64,000 bases of DNA from Rhizobium sp. Root274. GTDB taxonomy: Bacteria > Pseudomonadota > Alphaproteobacteria > Rhizobiales > Rhizobiaceae. The stretch's first letter is position 1, and every line of letters begins with the position of its first letter. Shown here piece by piece: positions 1 to 8,965 of the stretch. The translations under genes and the position numbers were made by a program. The stretch lies in contig NZ_LMJE01000007.1 in assembly GCF_001429245.1 (NCBI RefSeq), forward strand, positions 1,247,085-1,311,084. The letters run 5' to 3'. The notes below the pieces were generated by a model that saw nothing but the letters and a program-made list of their open reading frames with translations, did no database searches and was not told the origin of the DNA.

Positions 1-585
1 CGTGGCCACCGCGAATTAATCGAGGAATTGCAGCGGAGCGGCTTGCCCATGCAGACGCTGGCCATCCAACTGTTTGCTCCGGTTGCGGCCTATCTCGGCA
101 ATCTGTGGTGCACCGACGAGACGGATTTCATGCAGGTTGCCGTGGCCTCGACCCGCATCGGCATGATCATCAACCACCTGTCGCAGAGCCGAAGCGCTGC
201 GCTCAGTACACGCGAAACGGAGCGTCGGGTTCTCCTGGCACGAACACGAGGTGCCATGCACACCATCGGTGTCTCGATCGTTGCCTCCTGTTTTCGCGAC
301 ATGGGCTGGGCCGTCGAAGGCGGCGGAGAGCTGGAGCTTGACGATCACGTCTACACCCGCCTGTCGAACGGCCCCTACGACCTTCTCGGCATTTCGGTCG
401 GCCGCGTCGATGAGGCTCCGGAATGCGCCCAGGCAATCCGGCGCATACACTCCAATCGGTATGCCGGAAGCATGAAAATCGCGGTTGGCGGCCCAGCCGT
501 GAAAAAAGATCCGCAGGCGTTCAATCGTATCGGCGCTGACATCGTGGCCAGATCTGCGCTGGAAGTGATGCAGCTGGCGGATTAG
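1..585 (+). CDS. Cobalamin (B12)-binding regulator-like protein, 5' end outside window
   Basis: The reading frame is open from base 1 and ends at a TAG at 583-585, so the N-terminus is missing. The visible part first shows a helical module with LGNLWCTDETDF, the kind of W..D..DF motif seen in the helical half of B12-binding modules of the AerR/PpaA type. It is followed by a Rossmann-like half (HTIGVSIVASCFRDMGW, then YDLLGISVGR and KIAVGGPAV). The canonical DxHxxG cobalamin motif is not visible, so cofactor binding is uncertain. Family knowledge suggests a light- or B12-responsive antirepressor; the target is unknown. The nearest downstream gene is the XRE-cupin regulator, 252 bases away on the same strand. 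Confidence 0.6.
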   Translation, partial: RGHRELIEELQRSGLPMQTLAIQLFAPVAAYLGNLWCTDETDFMQVAVASTRIGMIINHLSQSRSAALSTRETERRVLLARTRGAMHTIGVSIVASCFRDMGWAVEGGGELELDDHVYTRLSNGPYDLLGISVGRVDEAPECAQAIRRIHSNRYAGSMKIAVGGPAVKKDPQAFNRIGADIVARSALEVMQLAD

Positions 586-837
586 AGCAGCGAAAACGGG
601 AGGCTGTGCGTTCCCTCTTGTCGCTTTCTGCCGTAGCCGGGAAGATCCATCTTGAACTGACCCGACGGCTGCTCAAGCCTGCAGTAGATCTGCCATACCC
701 TCGCTCGCGCCGACTTCCCCAAACGCCTCACCTCTCGTCCAAGGCTGAAAGCCCATTGTGGCCTCCCGCTGAAATCCGCTAGAGCACTCGGACGCGTGAG
801 CGGCAGAACGATGAACATGATCCGGGGGAGAGAGCTG

Positions 838-1521
838 ATGGCAAAGGGTGCGAAGGATGGCAAAGGCCGCGGCAAGCTGCCCGCCGCCGCCTCTCTTGTT
901 GCCGCCCTCGCCCAGGATCCGCACGCTGTGCGGGAGCCGCGGGCCAACAATCTCGAAATGGCGATCGGCCATGAGGTTCGCACCTATCGCAAAAAACTCG
1001 GCATCACGGTCGCCGATCTCGCGGCTGCAACCGGCATGTCGGTCGGTATGCTGTCAAAGATCGAGAACGGCAACATCTCGCCCTCGCTGACAACCCTGCA
1101 GGCGTTATCAAAAGCGCTCGGCATGCCGATCACCGCATTCTTCAAGGGTTTCGAGGAGCCGAAGTCGGCGAGCTTCGTCAAGGCGGGCGAAGGCGTCAAC
1201 CTGGAGCGCCGTGGCACCCGTGCCGGCCACCATTACAGCCTGCTCGGCCATATCGAGAACAACACCTCGGGCGTCATCGTCGAGCCCTATCTCATCACGC
1301 TCAACGCCTCGTCAGACATCTTCCCGACCTTCCAGCATGAGGGCATGGAGTTCCTCTACATGCTCGAGGGCGAGGTTGTGTATCGCCATGGCGACAGGCT
1401 CTACCGGATGGAAGCCGGCGACAGCCTGTTCTTCGATGCCGATGCCCCCCATGGCCCGGAAGAACTGGTGAAACTTCCGGCACGCTATCTTTCGATCATC
1501 TCCTATCCCCATCAAAAATGA
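838..1521 (+). CDS. XRE-family regulator with C-terminal cupin domain
   Basis: About 227 residues. An N-terminal helix-turn-helix (VRTYRKKLGITVADLAAATG, then MSVGMLSKIENGNISPS) is followed by a C-terminal cupin (HEGMEFLYMLEGEVVYRHGD, then DSLFFDADAPHGPEEL), the usual layout of small-molecule-sensing XRE-cupin repressors and activators. The ATG at 838 is preferred because GGGGGAGAG lies directly upstream; an in-frame start at 796 would add 14 residues without an equally good site. It lies immediately upstream of, and on the same strand as, the glxBCD-glnT genes, so it is the likely regulator of nitrogen or methylamine use. In other rhizobia an AraC-type GlxA regulator is associated with this operon, so the regulator type here is different. 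Confidence 0.85.
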   Translation: MAKGAKDGKGRGKLPAAASLVAALAQDPHAVREPRANNLEMAIGHEVRTYRKKLGITVADLAAATGMSVGMLSKIENGNISPSLTTLQALSKALGMPITAFFKGFEEPKSASFVKAGEGVNLERRGTRAGHHYSLLGHIENNTSGVIVEPYLITLNASSDIFPTFQHEGMEFLYMLEGEVVYRHGDRLYRMEAGDSLFFDADAPHGPEELVKLPARYLSIISYPHQK

Positions 1522-1611
1522 TTGCCCCTTAGGAAAAATAGTTTCCTGAAGGTTGATCGGGTTGCGTGCCGCTGCTACTCCTTGTTCCACTGAACAAGGG
1601 GGATCGTGGCC

Positions 1612-2517
1612 ATGTGCGGCATCGTCGGACTGTTTCTCAAGGACAAGGCACTTGAACCGCAGCTCGGCGCCTTGCTGTCGGATATGCTGATTACCATGAC
1701 CGATCGCGGACCTGATTCCGCCGGCATCGCCATTTATGGCGAAACGAGCGGCGGCAAGGCGAAGGTGACCGTCCAGTCTGCCGCCCCGGAAGCGGATTTT
1801 GGGGACCTCGCAGATGATCTCGCCAAGGTCGGCCTCAAAGTCGAGGTCGCCGTAAAAAGCACGCACGCCGTGATCCTGATCGACCAGGGCGACCTGGCGA
1901 ACATCCGCTCCGTTCTCTCTGCCGTCCGCCCAAACGTGCGCATAATGGGCTCGGGCGAAAGCGTCGAAATCTTCAAGGAAGTCGGCCTGCCCAAGGATGT
2001 CGTGCAGCGCTTCAGCGTTCGCGCCATGGGCGGCACCCATGGCATCGGCCACACACGCATGGCGACCGAAAGTGCGGTGACGACACTCGGTGCCCATCCG
2101 TTTTCCACGGGGGCCGACCAGTGCCTAGTGCACAACGGCTCGCTCTCGAACCATAACAACCTGCGCCGCGAGATGATCCGCGAGGGCATGTCCTTCGAGA
2201 CACAGAACGATAGCGAAGTGGCCGCCGCCTATTTGACCGCCGAAATGGCCAAGGGCAAGGATCTCGGCGAAGCGCTGACCGGCGCGCTCGACGATCTCGA
2301 TGGCTTCTTCACCTTCGTCGTCGGCACGAAAACCGGCTTCGGCGTGGTCCGCGACCCGATCGCCTGCAAGCCCGCCGTCATGGCCGAGACCGACCAGTAC
2401 GTCGCCTTCGGCTCCGAATACCGGGCCTTGGTCAACCTGCCGGGCATCGAAACCGCCCGCGTCTGGGAGCCGGAGCCGGCCACCGTCTATTTCTGGGACC
2501 ACGAAAAGGCCGCCTGA
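1612..2517 (+). CDS. glxB: Class II glutamine amidotransferase subunit, GlxB / MgsA-like
   Basis: About 301 residues. The protein begins Met-Cys-Gly-Ile-Val-Gly, the N-terminal nucleophile Cys of class II (Ntn) glutamine amidotransferases. That is why the ATG at 1612 is chosen over the GTG at 1606, and AAGGGGGAT precedes it at proper spacing. Other family signatures are RGPDSAGIAIYG, the GIGHTRMATES block and VHNGSLSNHNNLRREM. It corresponds to the glutaminase-like domain of glutamate synthase encoded as a separate gene. In methylotrophs the equivalent subunit (MgsA) belongs to N-methylglutamate synthase, which makes N-methylglutamate from methylamine or gamma-glutamylmethylamide. It is the first gene of a four-gene run ending in glnT. 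Confidence 0.9.
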   Translation: MCGIVGLFLKDKALEPQLGALLSDMLITMTDRGPDSAGIAIYGETSGGKAKVTVQSAAPEADFGDLADDLAKVGLKVEVAVKSTHAVILIDQGDLANIRSVLSAVRPNVRIMGSGESVEIFKEVGLPKDVVQRFSVRAMGGTHGIGHTRMATESAVTTLGAHPFSTGADQCLVHNGSLSNHNNLRREMIREGMSFETQNDSEVAAAYLTAEMAKGKDLGEALTGALDDLDGFFTFVVGTKTGFGVVRDPIACKPAVMAETDQYVAFGSEYRALVNLPGIETARVWEPEPATVYFWDHEKAA

Positions 2518-2546
2518 TCCGCGCCCCTTCCGAGAAAGTTTCTTGA

Positions 2547-3233
2547 ATGCCTGTCTTCGATCTTTCCCACACGCCGCTCCGAGACCTGAACAGCGCGCTT
2601 CACGCTCTCGGCAGCGGCTCCAACGACACCCTCTTCGAGGTCGTGAACCCACGCGGCCACCACGCCGTCGCGGTCGGCATCAATGCGCCTCTCACTGTCG
2701 AGGTGAAGGGCTCCGTCGGCTATTACTGCGCCGGCATGAACGACGGCGGAACCGTCACCATCCATGGCTCCGCAGGTCCAGGTGTTGCGGAAAACATGAT
2801 GTCCGGCACCGTGGTCATCGAAGGTGACGCCTCGCAATATGCTGGCGCCACCGGGCGCGGCGGGCTGCTCGTCATCAAGGGCAATGCCGCCTCTCGCTGC
2901 GGCATCTCTATGAAGGGCATCGACATCGTGGTGCGCGGCTCCATCGGCCACATGTCGGCCTTCATGGGCCAGTCGGGCCATCTTGTCGTCTGCGGCGATG
3001 CCGGCGAAGCGCTGGGTGACAGCGTCTACGAGGCGAAACTCTTCGTGCGGGGCACGGTCAAAAGCCTCGGTGCTGATTGCATCGAAAAGCAGATGAAGCC
3101 GAAGCATCTGGCAAAGCTCGCCGAACTTCTCGCCCAGGCAGGCATCACCGACGTGAAGCCCGAAGAGTTCAAACGCTACGGCTCGGCCCGCAAACTGTAC
3201 AATTTCAACATCGACAATGCCGACGCGTATTGA
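2547..3233 (+). CDS. glxC: GXGXG-domain glutamate synthase-like subunit, GlxC / MgsB-like
   Basis: 228 residues built of the repeated right-handed beta-helix typical of the C-terminal GXGXG domain of glutamate synthase: GSVGYYCAGMNDGGTVTIHG, then GTVVIEGDASQYAGATGRGG and GSIGHMSAFMGQSG. In GltB this domain is structural; in split enzymes (GlxC, MgsB) it is a separate subunit binding the FMN subunit. It starts 29 bases after glxB and ends 14 bases before glxD, consistent with co-translation. The length matches the stand-alone subunit family. No catalytic residues are expected. Confidence 0.88.
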   Translation: MPVFDLSHTPLRDLNSALHALGSGSNDTLFEVVNPRGHHAVAVGINAPLTVEVKGSVGYYCAGMNDGGTVTIHGSAGPGVAENMMSGTVVIEGDASQYAGATGRGGLLVIKGNAASRCGISMKGIDIVVRGSIGHMSAFMGQSGHLVVCGDAGEALGDSVYEAKLFVRGTVKSLGADCIEKQMKPKHLAKLAELLAQAGITDVKPEEFKRYGSARKLYNFNIDNADAY

Positions 3234-3247
3234 GGCGAGGATAGGCC

Positions 3248-4576
3248 ATGAGCTACCACAACCCCTTCACCCCGCCGCGCAAGTCTGCCACGTTTGATGA
3301 CCATACACTTGCCGAAATCCGCCGCGCCGCAGCGACCGGCATCTACGACATCCGGGGCGGCGGCACCAAGCGCAAGGTCCCGCATTTCGACGACCTGCTC
3401 TTCCTTGGCGCATCGATCTCCCGCTATCCGCTCGAAGGTTATCGCGAGAAGTGCGATACCTCGGTGGTGCTCGGCACGCGTTTTGCCAAGAAGCCGATCG
3501 AACTGAAGATCCCGATCACGATTGCCGGCATGAGCTTCGGCGCGCTCTCCGGCAACGCCAAGGAAGCGCTCGGCCGCGGCGCAACGCTCGCCGGCACCTC
3601 CACCACGACCGGCGACGGCGGCATGACGGATGAGGAACGCGGTCATTCAGAAAAGCTCGTCTACCAGTATCTCCCCTCCCGTTACGGCATGAACCCGAAA
3701 GACCTTCGTCGCGCCGATGCAATCGAAGTGGTGGTTGGCCAGGGAGCGAAGCCCGGCGGCGGCGGCATGCTGCTTGGCCAGAAGATCTCCGATCGCGTCG
3801 CAAACATGCGCAACCTGCCGAAGGGCATCGACCAGCGCTCGGCCTGCCGCCATCCGGATTGGACCGGCCCTGACGATCTCGAAATCAAGATCCTTGAACT
3901 GCGCGAGATCACCGACTGGGAAAAGCCGATCTATGTGAAGGTCGGCGGCGCCCGCCCCTATTACGACACCGCCCTTGCAGTAAAGGCCGGCGCCGATGTC
4001 GTGGTGCTCGACGGGATGCAGGGCGGCACGGCCGCGACGCAGGACGTCTTCATCGAACATGTCGGCATGCCGACGCTGGCCTGTATCCGCCCCGCCGTGC
4101 AGGCACTGCAGGATCTCGGCATGCACCGCAAGGTGCAGCTGGTCATCTCCGGCGGCATCCGCTCTGGCGCCGATGTCGCCAAGGCTCTGGCGCTTGGCGC
4201 GGATGCGGTCGCGATCGGCACGGCAGCGCTGGTCGCCATCGGCGACAACGACCCGAAATGGGAAGAGGAATACCAGAAGCTTGGCACCACAGCCGGGGCA
4301 TATGACGACTGGCACGAGGGCAAGGACCCCGCCGGCATCACCACCCAGGACCCGGAACTTGCCGCCCGTCTCGACCCGGTCGCGGCCGGACGTCGGCTCG
4401 CCAACTACCTGAAGGTCATGACGCTGGAGGCGCAGACCATCGCCCGCGCCTGCGGCAAGAACAGACTGCACAACCTGGAGCCGGAGGACCTCTGCGCGCT
4501 GACGATGGAGGCCGCCGCCATGGCCCAGGTGCCTTTGGCCGGCACCAGCTGGTACCCCGGCAAGGGAGGCTTCTAA
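3248..4576 (+). CDS. glxD: FMN-dependent glutamate synthase-like subunit, GlxD / MgsC-like
   Basis: 442 residues homologous to the central FMN domain of glutamate synthase. Visible signatures are PITIAGMSFGALSGNAKEAL, GAKPGGGGMLLGQKI, and the TIM-barrel phosphate-binding part GMQGGTAATQDVF with ISGGIRSGADVAKAL and GADAVAIGTAAL. Near the C-terminus ACGKNRLHNLEPEDLC resembles the iron-sulfur Cys region of GltB, though a complete three-Cys motif is not obvious. GAGGATAGG precedes the ATG. With GlxB and GlxC it would form a three-subunit enzyme; the methylotroph equivalent is N-methylglutamate synthase MgsABC. No NADPH subunit (GltD) is present, which argues against an ordinary glutamate synthase. 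Confidence 0.9.
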   Translation: MSYHNPFTPPRKSATFDDHTLAEIRRAAATGIYDIRGGGTKRKVPHFDDLLFLGASISRYPLEGYREKCDTSVVLGTRFAKKPIELKIPITIAGMSFGALSGNAKEALGRGATLAGTSTTTGDGGMTDEERGHSEKLVYQYLPSRYGMNPKDLRRADAIEVVVGQGAKPGGGGMLLGQKISDRVANMRNLPKGIDQRSACRHPDWTGPDDLEIKILELREITDWEKPIYVKVGGARPYYDTALAVKAGADVVVLDGMQGGTAATQDVFIEHVGMPTLACIRPAVQALQDLGMHRKVQLVISGGIRSGADVAKALALGADAVAIGTAALVAIGDNDPKWEEEYQKLGTTAGAYDDWHEGKDPAGITTQDPELAARLDPVAAGRRLANYLKVMTLEAQTIARACGKNRLHNLEPEDLCALTMEAAAMAQVPLAGTSWYPGKGGF

Positions 4577-4584
4577 AACACCTG

Positions 4585-4624
4585 ATGGCCGCATCCGACT
4601 CCCACGGATGCGGCCATTTTCTTT
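4585..4624 (+). terminator. Hairpin terminator/attenuator between glxD and glnT
   Basis: A perfect 13-base-pair stem, ATGGCCGCATCCG (4585-4597) with its complement at 4605-4617 and a 7-base loop, is followed by TTTTCTTT. It lies 9 bases after the glxD stop and 40 bases before glnT. It looks like an intrinsic terminator that would lower glnT expression relative to glxBCD, unless glnT has its own promoter in the short gap. Confidence 0.85.
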
Positions 4625-4663
4625 CAACCAATGTGTCTCAATCCATAAAAACAGGGGAACGAC

Positions 4664-5971
4664 GTGACACAGGATCTCGAAAGCTTCGCCAAGGAGCGAG
4701 GCATCAAATACTTCATGATCAGTTATACCGACCTCTTCGGCGCCCAGCGCGCCAAGCTGGTCCCCGCCCAGGCCATCGCCGACATGCAGAAGGATGGCGC
4801 CGGCTTTGCAGGTTTCGCCACCTGGCTCGACCTCACCCCCGCCCATCCCGATCTCTTCGCCATTCCGGACGCCTCGTCCGTCATCCGGCTGCCCTGGAAA
4901 CCTGACGTCGCCTGGGTTGCCGCTGACTGCATGATGGAAAATCAACCCGTCGCGCAGGCGCCGCGGGTGGTCCTGAAGAAACTGGTCGCGGAAGCGGCGG
5001 AGCTTGGGCTACGGGTCAAGACCGGCGTCGAACCGGAATTTTTCCTGATTTCAGCCGATGGCGAACAGATCTCAGACCAGTACGACACCGCAGAAAAGCC
5101 CTGCTACGACCAGCAGGCCCTGATGCGCCGTTATGACGTGATCGCGGAAATCTGCGATCACATGCTGGCGCTGGGCTGGAAGCCCTACCAGAACGACCAC
5201 GAGGACGCGAACGGCCAGTTCGAGATGAACTGGGAGTATGACGACGCCCTAAAGACGGCCGACAAACATTCCTTCTTCAAGTTCATGGTAAAATCTGTGG
5301 CGGAGAAACACGGGCTGCGCGCCACCTTCATGCCGAAACCCTTCAAAGGTCTGACAGGAAATGGCTGCCACGCCCATATTTCGGTCTGGGATCTGGATGG
5401 CCAGGTCAACGCCTTCGCCGACAAGGACATGCCCTTCGGCCTCTCCGCCAAGGGCAAGACCTTCCTCGGCGGCATCATGAAACATGCCTCGGCACTCGCC
5501 GCAATCACCAACCCGACGGTGAATTCCTACAAGCGCATCAATGCCCCGCGCACAGTCTCGGGCGCCACCTGGGCACCGAACACTGTCACCTGGACCGGCA
5601 ACAACCGCACCCACATGGTCCGCGTACCCGGCCCCGGACGCTTCGAACTCCGCCTCCCAGACGGCGCTGTGAACCCATACCTTCTGCAGGCCATCATCAT
5701 CGCCGCAGGTTTAAGCGGATTGAATAGCAATGCCGATCCCGGCCCGCATCACGACATCGACATGTACCGTGATGGCCACATGGTGACAGATGCGCCGCGC
5801 CTGCCGCTGAACTTGCTCGATGCGCTGAGAGAGTTCGAGAACGACGCCCCGCTCCGGACGGCCTTAGGCGACGCGTTCTCCAACGCTTACCTCAAGCTGA
5901 AACGCAGTGAGTGGGATAGTTATTGCGGACACTTCACCGCTTGGGAGCGCCAGACTACGCTGGACGCCTGA
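4664..5971 (+). CDS. glnT: Type III glutamine synthetase family protein (GlnT), possible gamma-glutamylmethylamide synthetase
   Basis: 435 residues with glutamine synthetase signatures: the ATP/metal segment NDHEDANGQFEMNWEYDD, the glutamate/metal motif GNGCHAHISVW, and APRTVSGATWAPNTVTW with GPGRFELRLPDGAVNPY. A GTG start follows AGGGGAACG. In rhizobia the gene is called glnT; in methylamine-using bacteria its close relative GmaS ligates glutamate and methylamine with ATP. Because it sits next to three glutamate-synthase-like subunits, gamma-glutamylmethylamide synthesis is at least as likely as ammonia assimilation. Sequence alone does not decide between them. N-methylglutamate dehydrogenase genes (mgdABCD) are not in the window. 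Confidence 0.88.
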   Translation: MTQDLESFAKERGIKYFMISYTDLFGAQRAKLVPAQAIADMQKDGAGFAGFATWLDLTPAHPDLFAIPDASSVIRLPWKPDVAWVAADCMMENQPVAQAPRVVLKKLVAEAAELGLRVKTGVEPEFFLISADGEQISDQYDTAEKPCYDQQALMRRYDVIAEICDHMLALGWKPYQNDHEDANGQFEMNWEYDDALKTADKHSFFKFMVKSVAEKHGLRATFMPKPFKGLTGNGCHAHISVWDLDGQVNAFADKDMPFGLSAKGKTFLGGIMKHASALAAITNPTVNSYKRINAPRTVSGATWAPNTVTWTGNNRTHMVRVPGPGRFELRLPDGAVNPYLLQAIIIAAGLSGLNSNADPGPHHDIDMYRDGHMVTDAPRLPLNLLDALREFENDAPLRTALGDAFSNAYLKLKRSEWDSYCGHFTAWERQTTLDA

Positions 5972-5990
5972 CGCATCGTCGACAACACAG

Positions 5991-6025
5991 AGGCCATATC
6001 CGGATCAGCCCCGGATATGGCCTTT
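5991..6025 (+). terminator. Intrinsic terminator after glnT
   Basis: A perfect 13-base-pair inverted repeat, AGGCCATATCCGG (5991-6003) and its complement at 6011-6023, with a 7-base loop and a short T run. It lies 20 bases past the glnT stop and before the convergent homocysteine methyltransferase gene. The T run is short, but the stem would probably end transcription on the plus strand. Confidence 0.8.
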
Positions 6026-6074
6026 GCAGTGAACGACATTCGTTCCGCAGAGAGCCTTCGGCATCAGAGACGTC

Positions 6075-6986
6075 TCATGCCACCCGACGCAAAGCCGTCG
6101 CAACCCTGTGAATATGCTCCGCACCAATACCACAGCAACCACCGATCATGGTGGCGCCGGCCTCGGCCCATTGGCAGGCAAAACGGGAATAGACATCGCC
6201 CGTCAGATCCTGACGCGTGTCGTGCAGCCCCTCGTTGGCCGCCTTCTCGTCCGTGTCGGTCTCGAAGGCATTTGCATAGACGCCGATCTTGAGATCGGCG
6301 CCTTCCTCGGCAAACACCGCAGCCGCCGTCTCAACCGCGCGCTTCATAACTTCCGGCTTGGCGCAGTTGAAGAGCAGCGCCGAAGCGCCGGAACCGGCAG
6401 CCCATTCGGCAGCGGCTTTCACCGTTTCGCCAGACCGCAGCTTGGCTTCACCGCCTGCCACCTGAGCCTCGCCATCGGCAAGCGTGAACGAAATCCAGGA
6501 CGGCTTCGGATGCGCCTTAATCGCCTCGCGCACGGCCTCGCCTTCCGCAATCAGGCTCAGCGTTTCCCCAAGCCAGACATCGACATACGGCGCCAGGTTT
6601 TCGACGAGCACCTTGAGATAATCCTGGACACGCGACGGGTCGAAATTCTCCGGCTCATAACTGCCGAAGATCGGCGGCAGCGAACCGGCAACCAAAACCT
6701 TGCGGTCACTGGCATCGGCCGCCTCGCGGGCAAGCCGGCCGGAGAGCGCGATCAGCTCAGCCCCATCCTTGGCAAAGCGCTCTTCGCCAATATGAAAAGG
6801 CACCAGCGCATAGGAATTGGTCGTGACGACATCGGCGCCGGCAGCGATGAATTCATCATGCACCTGGCGGACGATCTCGGGGCTGTTCATCAGCGCCAGT
6901 GCCGACCATTCCGGCTGCTTGAGTTCGGCACCAAGCCGCAGGAGTTCGCGGCTCATGCCGCCGTCGAGAATGAGGGTGTCTGCCAT
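6075..6986 (-). CDS. mmuM: Homocysteine S-methyltransferase (MmuM/BHMT family)
   Basis: 303 residues. The N-terminus LILDGGMSRELLRLGAEL is the family hallmark of zinc-dependent homocysteine methyltransferases. The zinc ligands are visible as the single Cys in LLFNCAKPE and the Cys pair in MIGGCCGIG near residues 283-288. The reaction moves a methyl group from S-methylmethionine or a betaine to homocysteine, giving methionine. GGAG precedes the ATG. It is the last gene of a minus-strand operon with a Cys/Met PLP enzyme and an amino-acid ABC transporter. That context suggests use of imported S-methylmethionine or a related methyl-sulfur compound; the donor is inferred, not shown. Confidence 0.85.
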   Translation of the reverse strand: MADTLILDGGMSRELLRLGAELKQPEWSALALMNSPEIVRQVHDEFIAAGADVVTTNSYALVPFHIGEERFAKDGAELIALSGRLAREAADASDRKVLVAGSLPPIFGSYEPENFDPSRVQDYLKVLVENLAPYVDVWLGETLSLIAEGEAVREAIKAHPKPSWISFTLADGEAQVAGGEAKLRSGETVKAAAEWAAGSGASALLFNCAKPEVMKRAVETAAAVFAEEGADLKIGVYANAFETDTDEKAANEGLHDTRQDLTGDVYSRFACQWAEAGATMIGGCCGIGAEHIHRVATALRRVA

Positions 6987-7009
6987 GGGAATGTCTCCGT
7001 CGGATGCGG

Positions 7010-8242
7010 TCAGGGGGTAAGCGCCTGGTCGAGGTCGGCGATGATATCGGCCGGGGTCTCGAGGCCGATCGACAGGCGGAACAGCCCGTCACCGGCATAG
7101 GCGCGGTAATCTGCAAGCGGCTCGCCGGTGAGCCGGTAGGTCGAAGCCATCATCTCATCGGTCTCCATGAGAACGACGAGGCTGCGCTGGTGGCCAAGCG
7201 AGAAGGCGTAGTGAGCGACCCGCAGCCGCTCTGCCAGTCGGCCTGCCGTGGCTTTCGGATCGCGCGTGCGAAAACCGATCATGCCGCCGAACACGTCCAT
7301 CTGGCGCTTCGCGAGTTCATGCTGAGGATGGGATTCGAGACCGGGATAGATGACCCGCTCCACCTGCGGGTGGCTCTCCAGAAAGCGTGCGACCGAAAGC
7401 GCCGTCTCCGACGCCATGCGCAGACGCGGGTAAAGCGTGTCGATGCCGCGCATGATCAGCCAGGCGGATTGGGCGGAAAGCGCAGCGCCCAGATAGACGC
7501 CGGCGCGCCCACGGATCTGTGCGACCAGTTCCTTTCGCCCGATCACCGCGCCGCCGAGCGCGTCGCCATGGCCGTTGATGAACTTGGTCAGCGAATGGAT
7601 GACAAGATCGACGCCAAGTGAGAGGGGACGTGTCGCAACAGGCGTCGCGAAGGTCGAGTCCACCGAGGTCAGCACGCCATGGCGCGCGGCAATGGCCGAG
7701 AGCGCCTTGAGATCGACGATGCGCAGGATCGGATTAACAGGGCTCTCGCAGTGGATGAGCCGGGTATTGGGCTTGATCGCCGCCTCGACCAGATCGAGCC
7801 GCGCCATGTTGACGGCAGTCACCTCGATGCCGAAATCCGGCAGGACACGCTGGGTGAGTTCAGCCGCCCCGGCATAACAGACGTCAGAGACGATCAGGTG
7901 ATCGCCGGCCTTCAGCAGCGTCAGCAGCATGCCGGCGATTGCCGCCATGCCCGTGGCACTGGCAAGCGCATCCTCAGCACCTTCCAGCGCGGCCAGACGC
8001 TGTTCGAGCTGACGTACGGTGGGATTGGTCCAGCGGGCATAGAGATAAGGAAGCGCTGCCAGATCCTCGACGCCATCCGCCGAGAAGGCACCGTCACCTG
8101 GCATCAGAACATTGTTGACCGACATCGAAATGTTCGGCGCGATCGCACCCGTTGCGGGATCGATGATCAGACCGCCATCAAGCGCGCGGGTTTCGGGGCC
8201 AGCGTTTTCCGGAAGAGGATGGGTGACGAAGCTCTTAAACAT
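7010..8242 (-). CDS. Cys/Met-metabolism PLP-dependent enzyme (methionine gamma-lyase / cystathionine gamma-lyase family)
   Basis: About 410 residues from the ATG at 8242; a TTG at 8266 overlapping the upstream stop is possible but lacks a ribosome-binding site. The PLP lysine is seen in HSLTKFINGHGD, with upstream family blocks YARWTNPTVRQLEQRLA, SATGMAAIAGML and VDSTFATPVATRP. The family includes cystathionine gamma-synthase, gamma-lyases, methionine gamma-lyase and sulfhydrylases, which motifs alone cannot separate. Placed between a homocysteine methyltransferase and an amino-acid importer, a lyase releasing methanethiol or hydrogen sulfide from methionine or homocysteine is a reasonable guess. 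The gap to the methyltransferase gene is 23 bases. Confidence 0.85.
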   Translation of the reverse strand: MFKSFVTHPLPENAGPETRALDGGLIIDPATGAIAPNISMSVNNVLMPGDGAFSADGVEDLAALPYLYARWTNPTVRQLEQRLAALEGAEDALASATGMAAIAGMLLTLLKAGDHLIVSDVCYAGAAELTQRVLPDFGIEVTAVNMARLDLVEAAIKPNTRLIHCESPVNPILRIVDLKALSAIAARHGVLTSVDSTFATPVATRPLSLGVDLVIHSLTKFINGHGDALGGAVIGRKELVAQIRGRAGVYLGAALSAQSAWLIMRGIDTLYPRLRMASETALSVARFLESHPQVERVIYPGLESHPQHELAKRQMDVFGGMIGFRTRDPKATAGRLAERLRVAHYAFSLGHQRSLVVLMETDEMMASTYRLTGEPLADYRAYAGDGLFRLSIGLETPADIIADLDQALTP

Positions 8243-8262
8243 GATTGTTCTTTCGGAGCCGC

Positions 8263-8952
8263 TCAACGGCGGATCGGCACCTGGGCCTCGACGATACCGA
8301 AGGCGCGGGTAATGAGGACGGTGAGCACGACATAGAAGAGGGTGACAACAAGCAGCGGCTCGTAAACGAGAAGCGTATCCTGCCGGACCTTGAAGGCGAC
8401 GGCGTAGAGATCCATGACTGTGACGGTGAAGGCGAGCGGGGTCGCCTTGAGTTGCATCACGACCTCGCCGGCAATGGTCGGAAGCGCCGTGCGGATAGCC
8501 CGCGGCAGCCAGATGCGGCGCACCAGCGTGAACCGGCTCATACCGAGCGCCCGCCCCGCCTCCAGCTCGCCCTTGGGCACGGACAAGAGCGCACCGCGCA
8601 GCACCTCCGCCTCATAGGCCGCATAGTTGAGCGTGAAGGACAAGGCAGCGAAGAAGAAGCCTTCGCGCAGGATCGGCCAGAGAAAACTGTGGCGCAGGCC
8701 CGGCACCATCGGCAGAAGCGATCCGACGCCGTAATAGAGCAACCAGAGCTGGATCAGCAGCGGCGTTCCTCGAAACACGGTCGAATAACCGCGCGCCAGA
8801 CTGCGCGTCACCGGCCCGCCGCCGACCATCGCAAAGGCAAGACCGATCGCCAGGATGAAGCCAAAGCCGACCGATATCACGAGAAGCGCCACCGTCTGGA
8901 AGGCACCATCGAGCAGAAGCGGCCAGTATTTGAAAAGCCAATCGAAGTTCAT
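8263..8952 (-). CDS. Polar amino-acid ABC transporter permease (HisM/GlnP type)
   Basis: 229 residues, hydrophobic, with the EAA loop EAGRALGMSRFTLVRRIWLP that docks to the ATPase and the N-terminal half (FQTVALLVISVGFGFILAIG) typical of this family. About five membrane segments are apparent. It lies 13 bases downstream of a second permease of the same family, so the two would form the heterodimeric channel. It is part of an operon with a binding protein, an ATPase and two sulfur-amino-acid enzymes. The imported substrate is probably a methionine-like amino acid, by context only. Confidence 0.88.
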   Translation of the reverse strand: MNFDWLFKYWPLLLDGAFQTVALLVISVGFGFILAIGLAFAMVGGGPVTRSLARGYSTVFRGTPLLIQLWLLYYGVGSLLPMVPGLRHSFLWPILREGFFFAALSFTLNYAAYEAEVLRGALLSVPKGELEAGRALGMSRFTLVRRIWLPRAIRTALPTIAGEVVMQLKATPLAFTVTVMDLYAVAFKVRQDTLLVYEPLLVVTLFYVVLTVLITRAFGIVEAQVPIRR

Positions 8953-8965
8953 TGTCCCCTCCCCG

